A DNA stretch of 64,000 nucleotides from Streptomyces sp. NBC_00247. GTDB taxonomy: Bacteria > Actinomycetota > Actinomycetes > Streptomycetales > Streptomycetaceae. Position numbers and translations under genes: made by a program. The notes under the pieces were generated by a model. The model had not been told where the DNA came from. It did not search any database and saw only the letters and a list, made by a program, of their open reading frames with translations. Below are positions 56,568-63,588 of the stretch, one piece after another (the stretch's first letter is position 1; each line of letters starts with the position of its first letter). The stretch covers positions 682,001 to 746,000 of the forward strand of contig NZ_CP108093.1 in NCBI RefSeq assembly GCF_036188265.1, written 5' to 3'.

Positions 56568-57542
56568 ATGACTCCGACGGAAACCACCAACGGTGCGCCC
56601 CGACATCCCGATCCGGCGGCCGATTCGGTACTGCTGCACGAGCTGGAGCCGGTCGTGGCACAGAACATCGACCGGCATCTGGCGGTCGTGCGGGACTGGA
56701 ATCCGCACGACTACGTCCCTTGGAGCCGGGGCCGCGACTACGCCTTACTCGGCGGTGAGGACTGGGTTCCCGAGGACACCACCCTCGACCCCGCCGTGCG
56801 GGCCGCGCTCGTCGTCAACCTGCTCACCGAGGACAACCTCCCCGGCTACCACGGGGACTTCACCGGCACGCTGGGCCGGGACGCGGCCTGGGGCGAGTGG
56901 ACCAACCGCTGGACCGCCGAGGAGGCCCGCCACGGCATCGCCCTGCGCGACTACCTCGTGGTGACCCGCGCCGTCGACCCGGTGGACCTCGAACAGCGCC
57001 GCCTGGCCCACATGTCGGCGGGCAGCGGCGGGGCGCCCGGCGGGATCCTCCAGACCCTCGCCTACGTGACGTTCCAGGAACTGGCCACCCGGATCTCCCA
57101 CCGCAACACCGGAGTCGCGACCGGCTGTCCGGTGGCCGAGCAACTGCTCGTCCGCATCGCCGCCGACGAGAACCTGCACATGCTCTTCTACCGGAACCTG
57201 CTGGAGGCGGCCCTGGACCGGGCGCCCGACGACACCATGACCGCCATCCGTGACGTGGTGCTCGACTTCCGCATGCCGGGTGAGAACCAGCCGGGCTTCG
57301 CCCGGTTCTCGGCGATGATCGCGATGGCCGGAATCTACGACCTCCCGCTGCATCACGAGAAGGTCGTCATGCCCGTCCTGCGGCACCTGCGCGTCCTCGA
57401 ACGCACCGGGCTCGGGCCGGCCGGCGAGGCGGCCCGCGAGGACCTGGCCCGCTTCGTGGAGGACCTGGAGCGGCGCGCCGCCACCTTCACGGCACGCCGC
57501 GAGGAACGGCTCGCCCGGTCGGCGCGCCGCGCCTCCGCCTGA
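56568..57542 (+). CDS. Acyl-ACP desaturase (soluble di-iron, DesA family)
   Basis: The 324-residue protein should introduce a double bond into an acyl-ACP using a di-iron centre. The ligand motifs are in order: Glu in LLTEDNLPGYH, EEARHG (E-x2-H), Glu in TFQELATRISH and DENLH (E-x2-H). ATG 56568 is chosen for its AGGGGAAGG ribosome-binding site. Codon 60 (56745-56747) is TTA, the rare leucine codon read by the bldA tRNA in Streptomyces. Its translation, and so lipid-tail desaturation, may therefore be tied to development. It is divergent from the NRPS operon. Confidence 0.92.
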   Translation: MTPTETTNGAPRHPDPAADSVLLHELEPVVAQNIDRHLAVVRDWNPHDYVPWSRGRDYALLGGEDWVPEDTTLDPAVRAALVVNLLTEDNLPGYHGDFTGTLGRDAAWGEWTNRWTAEEARHGIALRDYLVVTRAVDPVDLEQRRLAHMSAGSGGAPGGILQTLAYVTFQELATRISHRNTGVATGCPVAEQLLVRIAADENLHMLFYRNLLEAALDRAPDDTMTAIRDVVLDFRMPGENQPGFARFSAMIAMAGIYDLPLHHEKVVMPVLRHLRVLERTGLGPAGEAAREDLARFVEDLERRAATFTARREERLARSARRASA

Positions 57543-57654
57543 ACAGGGACGGGTCGTGCCGCCGCCCTCGCACGAGGCCCTCGGGGACCCGAGCCGCGGC
57601 GGAAGCGGGCTCGGGCGCGACGGACCCGCGGTGCTCGGGAGTGGACGCCCGCGG

Positions 57655-57670
57655 CTATGGGGGCGGTATA
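57655..57670 (+). promoter_or_regulatory. Shared cluster promoter element, copy 4 (upstream of asparagine hydroxylase)
   Basis: CTATGGGGGCGGTATA, followed by G, is the most palindromic copy (CTAT-N9-ATAG). It matches copy 1 at 14 of 16 positions although the two lie 42 kb apart. It lies 84 bases before the hydroxylase ATG. Confidence 0.55.
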
Positions 57671-57753
57671 GCGGCCCCGCCGAGACTCGCCCGTGATCCG
57701 CCGGACCGTACACCGGCACACGACCCCGCTCACCGACAGCTAAGGCACGCCTC

Positions 57754-58749
57754 ATGACACAGACCTCCGTGGCGACCACCGTGGCCTCGACAGCCGTGGT
57801 TCTCACCGGCGCCGAACGCAGGAAGATCGGCGGGCTCGCCGAGCGGCTGGCGAGAACCGGGCCCGCCGAGACCGACGACCTGGACTGGATCCGCGCGGTG
57901 CGTGACGCCTCGGCGGAATTGCCGCAGCGGCTGCTCGCCGGACTGCGCTCCTTCCGCCACGACGCCGGCCCCGACGGGGTGCTCCTGGTCCGCAATCTGC
58001 CCGTCCATCCGGCCGACGGGGCCCCGCTGCCCCCCACTCCCTCGCACGCCGGCTCCGTGGAACGCACCGCGACCACGGCGGCCGCGGTCATCACGGCGGC
58101 GATGCTCCAGCTGGGCGAGGTGATCGCCTTCCGCAACGAGAAGTCCGGTGCGATCGTCCAGAACGTGGTGCCGGTACCGGGGCAGGAGCGCCAGCAGTCC
58201 AACGCGGGCTCCGAGCTGCTGGAAATGCATGTGGAGAACGCGTTCCACGACAATCGGCCCGACTACATCGGCCTGTTGTGCGTCCGGGAGGACCCCTCGG
58301 GCGAAGCCCGCCTGTGCACGGCGTCCATCCGCCGGGCCCTGCCGCTGCTCTCCTCGCGGGCCCGCTCGGTGCTCTCCGAGGCCCGCTTCCTGACCGAGGC
58401 CCCGCCGTCCTTCGAGGGGCGCGCCGGCGCGGCGCCCGCGCACGCGATCCTGCCGGGGGCCGCGGAGGACCCGGACGTCCTGGTCGACTTCCACGCCACC
58501 CACCCGCTCGACGGTGAGGCCCGGGAGGCGATGACCGAGCTGCGCGACGCCTTCATCCGCACCACGTCCGCGCTCGCGGTCGTTCCGGGAGACCTCGCGA
58601 TCGTCGACAACCGTCTGGCCGTACACGGGCGTTCACCGTTCGTACCTCGTTACGACGGTACGGACCGGTGGCTGCACCGGGTGTACGCGTCGCTGGACAA
58701 CCGCCGCAACCGGCCGCTGCGGCACACGGCCGGTGCCGTGCTCGACTGA
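57754..58749 (+). CDS. asnO: Fe(II)/2-oxoglutarate-dependent asparagine beta-hydroxylase (AsnO-like)
   Basis: The 331-residue protein belongs to the clavaminate synthase/TauD-like oxygenases. It resembles AsnO of the calcium-dependent antibiotic cluster throughout: VVPVPGQE...NAGSELLEMHVENAFHDNRPDY, with metal ligands His and Glu in HVEN and the distal His in DNRLAVHGRSPF, then PRYDGTDRWL with the 2-oxoglutarate Arg. AsnO makes L-threo-3-hydroxyasparagine from free Asn before NRPS loading. The Asn-coding A domain of module 4 supports the same reaction here. Related VioC-type enzymes hydroxylate Arg, so the substrate is inferred. The start ATG 57754 follows a 211-bp intergenic region with promoter element copy 4. 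Confidence 0.9.
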   Translation: MTQTSVATTVASTAVVLTGAERRKIGGLAERLARTGPAETDDLDWIRAVRDASAELPQRLLAGLRSFRHDAGPDGVLLVRNLPVHPADGAPLPPTPSHAGSVERTATTAAAVITAAMLQLGEVIAFRNEKSGAIVQNVVPVPGQERQQSNAGSELLEMHVENAFHDNRPDYIGLLCVREDPSGEARLCTASIRRALPLLSSRARSVLSEARFLTEAPPSFEGRAGAAPAHAILPGAAEDPDVLVDFHATHPLDGEAREAMTELRDAFIRTTSALAVVPGDLAIVDNRLAVHGRSPFVPRYDGTDRWLHRVYASLDNRRNRPLRHTAGAVLD

Positions 58750-58770
58750 GCCGTCCGCAACCCGGCACGC

Positions 58771-58806
58771 CGCAGGGGCCCGGGAGACCACTCCCGGGCC
58801 CCTGCG
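58771..58806. terminator. Bidirectional hairpin terminator
   Basis: Perfect 16-bp arms (CGCAGGGGCCCGGGAG and its complement) surround a 4-base loop. They lie between the convergent asparagine hydroxylase and SbnB genes. It is the strongest hairpin in the window by stem-to-loop ratio. Confidence 0.85.
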
Positions 58807-58816
58807 CGCACCCGGC

Positions 58817-59836
58817 TCACACCGTCGCGGCCACCGGCCCCGGCAGGAAGCCCTCGACCCGCACGCCCAGGCCCTCCCGGGCCGCGCGGTCGCGGACCCA
58901 GCGGGCCAGCGCGAGGTCGAGCACTCCGAGACCGAACGGGGAGAACACCACGCGGCGGCCCGCCTCGCGGCGGAATCCGGAGGTGCCGCGCAGCAGCGCT
59001 CCGATCTCCGCCCCCACGAACTCCCTTCCCCCGCTCTCCTGTTCGGCGAGGTGCAGGGAGGTCCGCTCGCGGCAGACGTGGTCGGTGTCGTCGACGACGT
59101 TCTGGGCGCCGAGCACCGCCTGCGCGGTGAGGTCACGCAGCGACACGTGCAGCACGGTCGCGTCCGCCCGGAAGGCGGAGAGATCCATGTGCGGGGTCCC
59201 GGCCGTGGTGGCCAGCGACACCAGCCGGTGCGTGCCGAGCGCCCGCGACACATCCGCGGCCACGCTCACCTCCACACCCGGCGCGACAGCCCCGGCCCGC
59301 ACCCTGAACTCCTCGGCGCGCCCGGGATCCAGGTCGTACACCACCGCTTCGCGCAGCGACGGCAGCCGTGCCGCGCAGAACCGCAGCACCTCCAGGTTGA
59401 TCGGCCCCAGTCCGAGCAGGCCCATTCCCTCCGGCGCCCCGCCCCCGGCCGCCTCCGTGAGCACGCCTGCGGCGAGTGCGGCCGAGGCGCCGGTCCGGCG
59501 GGCGGATATCACCGAAGCCTCCATGAACGCCTCCGGCCGGCCGTCGTCCGTCGAGTTCAGCACGATCGAGGCGCTGGCCCTCTCGGCGCCGCGCGCCAGG
59601 TTGCCGGGGAAGCTGGCGATCCACTTCATCCCGGCCACGGCGTCGTCGCCGCCGAGGAAGGCGGGCAGACCGATGACCCGGTTGCGGTCGTCCCCGGGAA
59701 AGCGCAGGAAGACCGAGTGCGGCAGGGACGTACGGCCCTCGTCGTGCAATCGGTAAGCTTCCGCGACGAGTTCGAGGACCTCCTTCTCGTGCCCGTCCAG
59801 CAGGGTGGTTACCTCGTGATGGCCGACGATCAGCAC
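58817..59836 (-). CDS. sbnB: SbnB-like dehydrogenase, 2,3-diaminopropionate biosynthesis
   Basis: The 339-residue protein belongs to the ornithine cyclodeaminase/mu-crystallin family. Family segments include GMKWIASFPGN, STDDGRPEAFMEAS, the Rossmann motif LLGLGPINLEVLRF and the C-terminal FSPFGLGVLDLALARWV. The known SbnB oxidises N-(1-amino-1-carboxy-2-ethyl)-glutamate with NAD, and hydrolysis then gives L-2,3-diaminopropionate and 2-oxoglutarate. The GTG start at 59836 lies inside the end of the SbnA-like gene (7-base overlap). The pairing with SbnA is what distinguishes it from true cyclodeaminases. It should supply Dap to the NRPS. Confidence 0.9.
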   Translation of the reverse strand: MLIVGHHEVTTLLDGHEKEVLELVAEAYRLHDEGRTSLPHSVFLRFPGDDRNRVIGLPAFLGGDDAVAGMKWIASFPGNLARGAERASASIVLNSTDDGRPEAFMEASVISARRTGASAALAAGVLTEAAGGGAPEGMGLLGLGPINLEVLRFCAARLPSLREAVVYDLDPGRAEEFRVRAGAVAPGVEVSVAADVSRALGTHRLVSLATTAGTPHMDLSAFRADATVLHVSLRDLTAQAVLGAQNVVDDTDHVCRERTSLHLAEQESGGREFVGAEIGALLRGTSGFRREAGRRVVFSPFGLGVLDLALARWVRDRAAREGLGVRVEGFLPGPVAATV

Positions 59837-60882
59837 GGAACGACCTCTCTCTCATCTTCTTGCCGGTTCTTCCGTTCCGGCTCCGCCGGGAACCCCGCGG
59901 AGCGCTTCCACAGATGGGAGACGTCGCCGAACTGGCCACGCACCCAGTCGTCGTCGTAGATGGTCTCCAGATAGCGGTCTCCGCCGTCCGGCAGGATCAG
60001 CACGCACGTGGAGCCCGCCGGTATCTCCGGCGCGATCCGCTCCAGCGCGGAGACGACTGCCCCCGACGACCCGCCCGCCAGTACGGCTTCCCGCTGTACC
60101 AGCCGCCTGCAGCCCACCACGCAGTCCAGGTCGCCGACGTGCACCACCCGGTGCGCGTCCTCGCGGTCGAGTACGGCGGGACGCACCGACGAGCCGTGCC
60201 CGGGGATGATCCGGCCGCACGCGCAGGCCGAGTCGAAGAGCACGCTGCCGATGGCGTCGACCGCCACGATCTTCGTGCGAAGCCCCCGGCTCCGGACGTA
60301 TTCGGCACATCCGCCGAGCGTCCCCGAGGTCCCGACGGAGAGCACCAGATAGTCGACTTCGCCGTCCAGGGCCTCGTCGATCTCGGCCATGGTGGCCAGG
60401 TGCGCGCGCGGGTTGAGCGGGTTGGAGTACTGGTCGGGACAGTACGCGCCGGGGATCTCGGTCAACAGCCGGGCGACCAGCTTCAGCCGCTGCGGCAGCA
60501 GTTCCCCGGTCTCCGGGTCCGGTTCGGAGACGATGCGCACATCGGCTCCGTACGCCCGCAGGATCGCGATGTTCTGCGCTGTCGTGCGGGCGTCCACGAC
60601 GCAGACGAAACTCAGCCCGAAGTACCGGCACAGCTGGGCGATCCCGATGGCGAGATTACCGGAGCTCGACTCGACGACCGTGGAGCTTCCGGGCACCAGC
60701 TGGCCCGACCTGATCCTGTCGAGCAGCATGCTGAGCGCGGAGCGGTCCTTGATGCTGCCGCCCGGATTGAACCATTCGGTCTTGGCGTACACACGGGAGG
60801 AGAAGCCGGGAATCAGCCGCTCCAGTTCAACGAGCGGTGTCTCGCCCACCGCTGAGAGAATGCCCTTGAGCCCTGCGAACAC
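59830..60882 (-). CDS. sbnA: SbnA-like PLP synthase, 2,3-diaminopropionate biosynthesis
   Basis: The 350-residue protein is a cysteine-synthase-fold enzyme. The PLP Lys lies in NPGGSIKDRSAL (about 45), with the substrate loop ESSSGN and phosphate loop VGTSGTLGG following. The C-terminal IYDDDWV matches the SbnA subgroup. SbnA condenses O-phosphoserine with glutamate to the precursor that SbnB oxidises. The GTG at 60882 is chosen as start because of AAGGGAGA at the right distance and the family start FAGLKGILSAVGETPLV; an in-frame extension upstream crosses the promoter region and looks non-coding. It is divergent from the HadA-like gene. Confidence 0.9.
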   Translation of the reverse strand: MFAGLKGILSAVGETPLVELERLIPGFSSRVYAKTEWFNPGGSIKDRSALSMLLDRIRSGQLVPGSSTVVESSSGNLAIGIAQLCRYFGLSFVCVVDARTTAQNIAILRAYGADVRIVSEPDPETGELLPQRLKLVARLLTEIPGAYCPDQYSNPLNPRAHLATMAEIDEALDGEVDYLVLSVGTSGTLGGCAEYVRSRGLRTKIVAVDAIGSVLFDSACACGRIIPGHGSSVRPAVLDREDAHRVVHVGDLDCVVGCRRLVQREAVLAGGSSGAVVSALERIAPEIPAGSTCVLILPDGGDRYLETIYDDDWVRGQFGDVSHLWKRSAGFPAEPERKNRQEDEREVVPC

Positions 60883-60938
60883 GGCTCTCCCTTCGTGAAA
60901 CGGCAGTGCGTTGGGAATGCCGAGAGTTCGCGCCACCG

Positions 60939-60954
60939 CTATGGGCGATCTATA
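60939..60954. promoter_or_regulatory. Shared cluster promoter element, copy 5 (sbnA / hadA-like divergent promoter)
   Basis: CTATGGGCGATCTATA combines the left half of copy 4 (CTATGGG) with the right half of copy 3 (GATCTATA). It lies 57 bases from the SbnA start and 64 bases from the HadA-like start, in the centre of the 136-bp divergent region. Confidence 0.55.
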
Positions 60955-61018
60955 AGGATCGGGGACGGGGCCATAGACTCGGTCAACCTCCTTTTCTCTC
61001 ACGCACATGGGAGCCAGC

Positions 61019-61462
61019 GTGCCCCTCGATCCCGCGTTCGCCGGCCGTGTCTACCCGACCACCGGCCCGTACGAGGTGGAGCGGGAGAAGATCCGCGAGT
61101 TCGCCGTCGCGATCGGCGAGACGCACCCGGCCCACCACGATCCGGCGGCGGCCCGGGTACTCGGCCACCGCGACCTGGTGGCTCCTCCCACCTTCCTCAC
61201 GGTACTGATGCAGCGGGCCACCGACCCGGTGGTCCTCGATCCCGAACTCGGCCTGGACTACGCCAGGGTGGTCCACCGCGATCAGCGGTTCACCTTCGAG
61301 CGGCCGGTGTATGCGGGCGACGTCCTCCGGCTGGTCGTCCACATCGACGCGGTGAGGTCGCTCGCGGGCAGCGACGTACTCGAACTGCGGGCGGAGGCCG
61401 AGGACATGACGGGAGTGCCGGTGGCCACCATTCGCATGTCACTCGTCGCCCGCGCGGCCTGA
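61019..61462 (+). CDS. HadA-like (R)-hydroxyacyl dehydratase subunit (MaoC N-terminal, hot-dog fold)
   Basis: The 147-residue protein matches FAS1-like/HadA dehydratases from its first residues (PLDPAFAGRVYPTTGPYEVEREKIREFA). The GTG at 61019, with GGGAG eight bases upstream, is preferred over the ATG at 61007. The hydratase signature GDxNPxHxD appears as GETHPAHHD, so the His is kept but Asp is Glu and Asn is His. In mycobacteria HadA needs the catalytic partner HadB, and no HadB is encoded here. It may recruit a housekeeping partner or act alone. With the ketosynthase and FabI it completes part of an acyl-elongation set. Its 3' end overlaps the convergent halogenase-like gene by 24 bp. Confidence 0.82.
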   Translation: MPLDPAFAGRVYPTTGPYEVEREKIREFAVAIGETHPAHHDPAAARVLGHRDLVAPPTFLTVLMQRATDPVVLDPELGLDYARVVHRDQRFTFERPVYAGDVLRLVVHIDAVRSLAGSDVLELRAEAEDMTGVPVATIRMSLVARAA

Positions 61463-63031
61463 CCGCCTCGACGCGCCCTCGTGCAGTCGGGTCAGGTACT
61501 CGCTCGCCGAGGGCAGCGTCTCCCCCAGGATGCGCTGCTGCCGGGCGATCCGCTCGATCTGCTCCGCGGCCTCCTCGCGTTCACGGTCCAGGCGCGCCAG
61601 GGCGGGCGGTACGACGGGCAGGCCCGTGTCCAGTGACGCCAGGACGGTGAGGTGCCTCAGGTCTCCGCCGGAGAGCGGGAGGCCGCTCCGGTACGCCGCG
61701 TCGAGGTCGCGCACCGCCACCGACAGAGGGCGGGCGGTCTGCTCGCTCCAGAACGGGCTGTCCCGGCGGGGCCCGAACGCGTAGTGCAGCTGGGCGAAAT
61801 CACGGTCCGCCCGGTGCCGGCACTCGGCTTCCCGGTTGAAGCGGTCCACGGCGGCCTCGCGTTCCTCCGCGGCCGACGGCAGGTGCCGCACGAGTCGGCG
61901 CAGCGCGTGCAGCACCCCGCCTGTGCGCGAGGTGTCCAACGGCTCCACCAGGGACGCCGAACCACCGATCGCCACACAGTTCTTGACCCACACGCGACGG
62001 AGCCTCCCCTGGGGCAGCGAGTTGTGGCGCACCTCCGCCTCCTCGGGATCGAGGCCGCAGAGCACGGCGAGTTCCCGTGCGGCGTCCTCGGGGCGGGTGA
62101 ACTCGGCCGCGTAGACGCGTCCGACGCCCGTGCGGTCCAGCAGGGGCATCCGCCACAGCCAGCCGTCGGGCGCGGCGAGGAGGCTGGTGTACGGAGCGAT
62201 GCCCGCGTCGGAGCCGGCGGGGGTGGTCAGGGTGACGGTGCGGTCGCACAGCAGCCGGTCGGCTTCGCCCGCGCGGGGCTCTCCGAGCGCTCCCGCGAGC
62301 AGATCGGCGGGTGTCCCGGTGCAGTCGAGGAACAGCTCGCCCGCGACGCGCAGCCCTTGCCCGGTGACGACCGCCACGACGTCGCCGCGCGCGTCGCGCA
62401 CCGCCCGTCCCAGGCTCCCCCGCGCCGTCTCCACGCCCCACCTGCGGGTCGCCACGTCCCGCAGGTAGGCGGTGAACAAGGCCGTGTCGACGTGCCAGCC
62501 GTAGGACAGCGCCGCGCGGCCGTCCAGCCAGCGTGGCGACCTCCGCGCGTCCAGCAGCGGTGGTTCGCGGAAGCAGGCACGGTCGAGGGGCTCAAGCGTC
62601 TCCCCGGCGTTCCGGCGCCAGGCCCAGTAGTACGGAAGGGCGACGTGCGATATCTCGGTCCTGCTGCCCCCCACAGGATCGTAGAACCGGTCGGCACCGC
62701 CGTTGGGGAGCTCTCTCGCGGCCCATTGCGCAGGCCCGCCGGTGCGCCAGTTCGTGTAACGGGCGGCCACTCGGAAGGAGGCGCGGCAGGCTCGCATCCA
62801 GTCGGACTCCTGGATTCCGAGCGGATCGAAGAAGTCATTCTGCATCTCGGCGGGCAGCGCCTGCACGTCTCCCGTCGCGGCGGCGTCGGCATCGCTCCCG
62901 AGGGTCTCCCCGGGTGCTTCGAGGACGGTGATCCGTACGGCGCTCCCGAGGGTCCCGGCGAGGTAGGCGGCGCTGAGCCAGCCTGCGGTGGTGCCCCCCA
63001 CCACGACGATTCTTCCGATGCGGCATCCCAT
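61439..63031 (-). CDS. Flavin-dependent tryptophan-halogenase homologue with substituted active site
   Basis: The 530-residue protein aligns along its whole length with RebH-type halogenases (also about 530 residues): FAD motif VVVGGTTAGWLSAAYLAG, CRASFRVAARYTNWRTGG, the halogenase tryptophan motif GWLWRMP and VEPLDTS. The catalytic Lys (RebH K79, in SYKVAIKF) is Arg, the Glu of EPLEST (RebH E357) is Asp, and the GVGEAT motif after the FAD domain is lost. Normal chloride-to-hypochlorite-to-Lys chemistry is therefore doubtful. It may be an oxygenase acting on a carrier-bound residue, or a weak or inactive relative. ATG 63031 has GAGGGTGG upstream. A flavin reductase gene is not present. Confidence 0.85.
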   Translation of the reverse strand: MGCRIGRIVVVGGTTAGWLSAAYLAGTLGSAVRITVLEAPGETLGSDADAAATGDVQALPAEMQNDFFDPLGIQESDWMRACRASFRVAARYTNWRTGGPAQWAARELPNGGADRFYDPVGGSRTEISHVALPYYWAWRRNAGETLEPLDRACFREPPLLDARRSPRWLDGRAALSYGWHVDTALFTAYLRDVATRRWGVETARGSLGRAVRDARGDVVAVVTGQGLRVAGELFLDCTGTPADLLAGALGEPRAGEADRLLCDRTVTLTTPAGSDAGIAPYTSLLAAPDGWLWRMPLLDRTGVGRVYAAEFTRPEDAARELAVLCGLDPEEAEVRHNSLPQGRLRRVWVKNCVAIGGSASLVEPLDTSRTGGVLHALRRLVRHLPSAAEEREAAVDRFNREAECRHRADRDFAQLHYAFGPRRDSPFWSEQTARPLSVAVRDLDAAYRSGLPLSGGDLRHLTVLASLDTGLPVVPPALARLDREREEAAEQIERIARQQRILGETLPSASEYLTRLHEGASRRSGRAGDE

Positions 63032-63276
63032 GCCGTGATGCCACCCTCGCGGTCTACCAAGAATCTCTGACGGCTCCCGGTGGAGTGGCCGGATCGGTAC
63101 GCGCAGGCAGGCTCGGCACCTTACGACAACTCCTCGCCTCGGCGGAGAGCTTCGCGACACATCGCAGCAAAATAGTTTCGAAAGAGCCCGGAAAGCGACT
63201 CTCCGTATTGTTCTGACTGTTGCTTCGCGGCGCGCCGACAGCGGGCCGGACATCCACAGGAATCCCAGGGGGACAC

Positions 63277-63516
63277 ATGAGGCACGCCGCCCAGCGCACG
63301 AAGTTACTCGCTCCGCTCGGAGTCCTCCTCGCGAGCCACGTGATGCTCCTGGGCGTGGCCGGTGCGTTCACCGGCCTCACGGTGACGCTCGGCTCCGGCC
63401 CGTGGACGGGCGTCCGCTCGGCCCCGTACAGAGACAGCCCGTGGACCAGCCCGACGCCCCGCACCACGCCCGACGACCCCTGGACCCGCTCCGCCCCTGC
63501 CCCTGCTTCCGCGTAG
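63277..63516 (+). CDS. Small predicted secreted protein
   Basis: The 79-residue product begins with a basic segment (MRHAAQRTKLL) and a hydrophobic stretch (PLGVLLASHVMLLGVAGAF). A short Gly/Ser/Thr part and a Pro/Thr/Ala-rich tail ending in PAPASA follow. The ATG is preceded by AGGGGGAC. The layout is that of a signal peptide or membrane anchor with a disordered extracellular tail. No family is recognised, and its link to the peptide cluster is uncertain. It lies 245 bp from the divergent halogenase-like gene. Confidence 0.6.
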   Translation: MRHAAQRTKLLAPLGVLLASHVMLLGVAGAFTGLTVTLGSGPWTGVRSAPYRDSPWTSPTPRTTPDDPWTRSAPAPASA

Positions 63517-63588
63517 CCTCCGGCGCCGGCCCCGGGCTGCCCGCCGTCCGAAGGCCGTGGGCCCGTGGGCCCGTGAGCCCGTGGGCCC

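Noticed and set aside
58817..60882. Viomycin/capreomycin-type (tuberactinomycin) pathway because of Dap genes and an AsnO/VioC-like oxygenase.
   Set aside because: The module number, E domains, acyl-metabolism genes and Asn and Ser codes do not fit. No capreomycidine-forming enzyme (VioD-like) or carbamoyltransferase was seen.
61439..63031. A standard chlorinating tryptophan halogenase.
   Set aside because: The catalytic Lys and Glu are substituted (Arg, Asp), the GVGEAT motif is lost, and there is no flavin reductase gene or Trp-coding A domain.
63054..63069. A sixth copy of the shared promoter element upstream of the halogenase-like gene (CTACCAAGAATCTCTG).
   Set aside because: Only the left CTAC and the middle ATCT match. 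Several of the seven positions invariant in the other five copies are changed.
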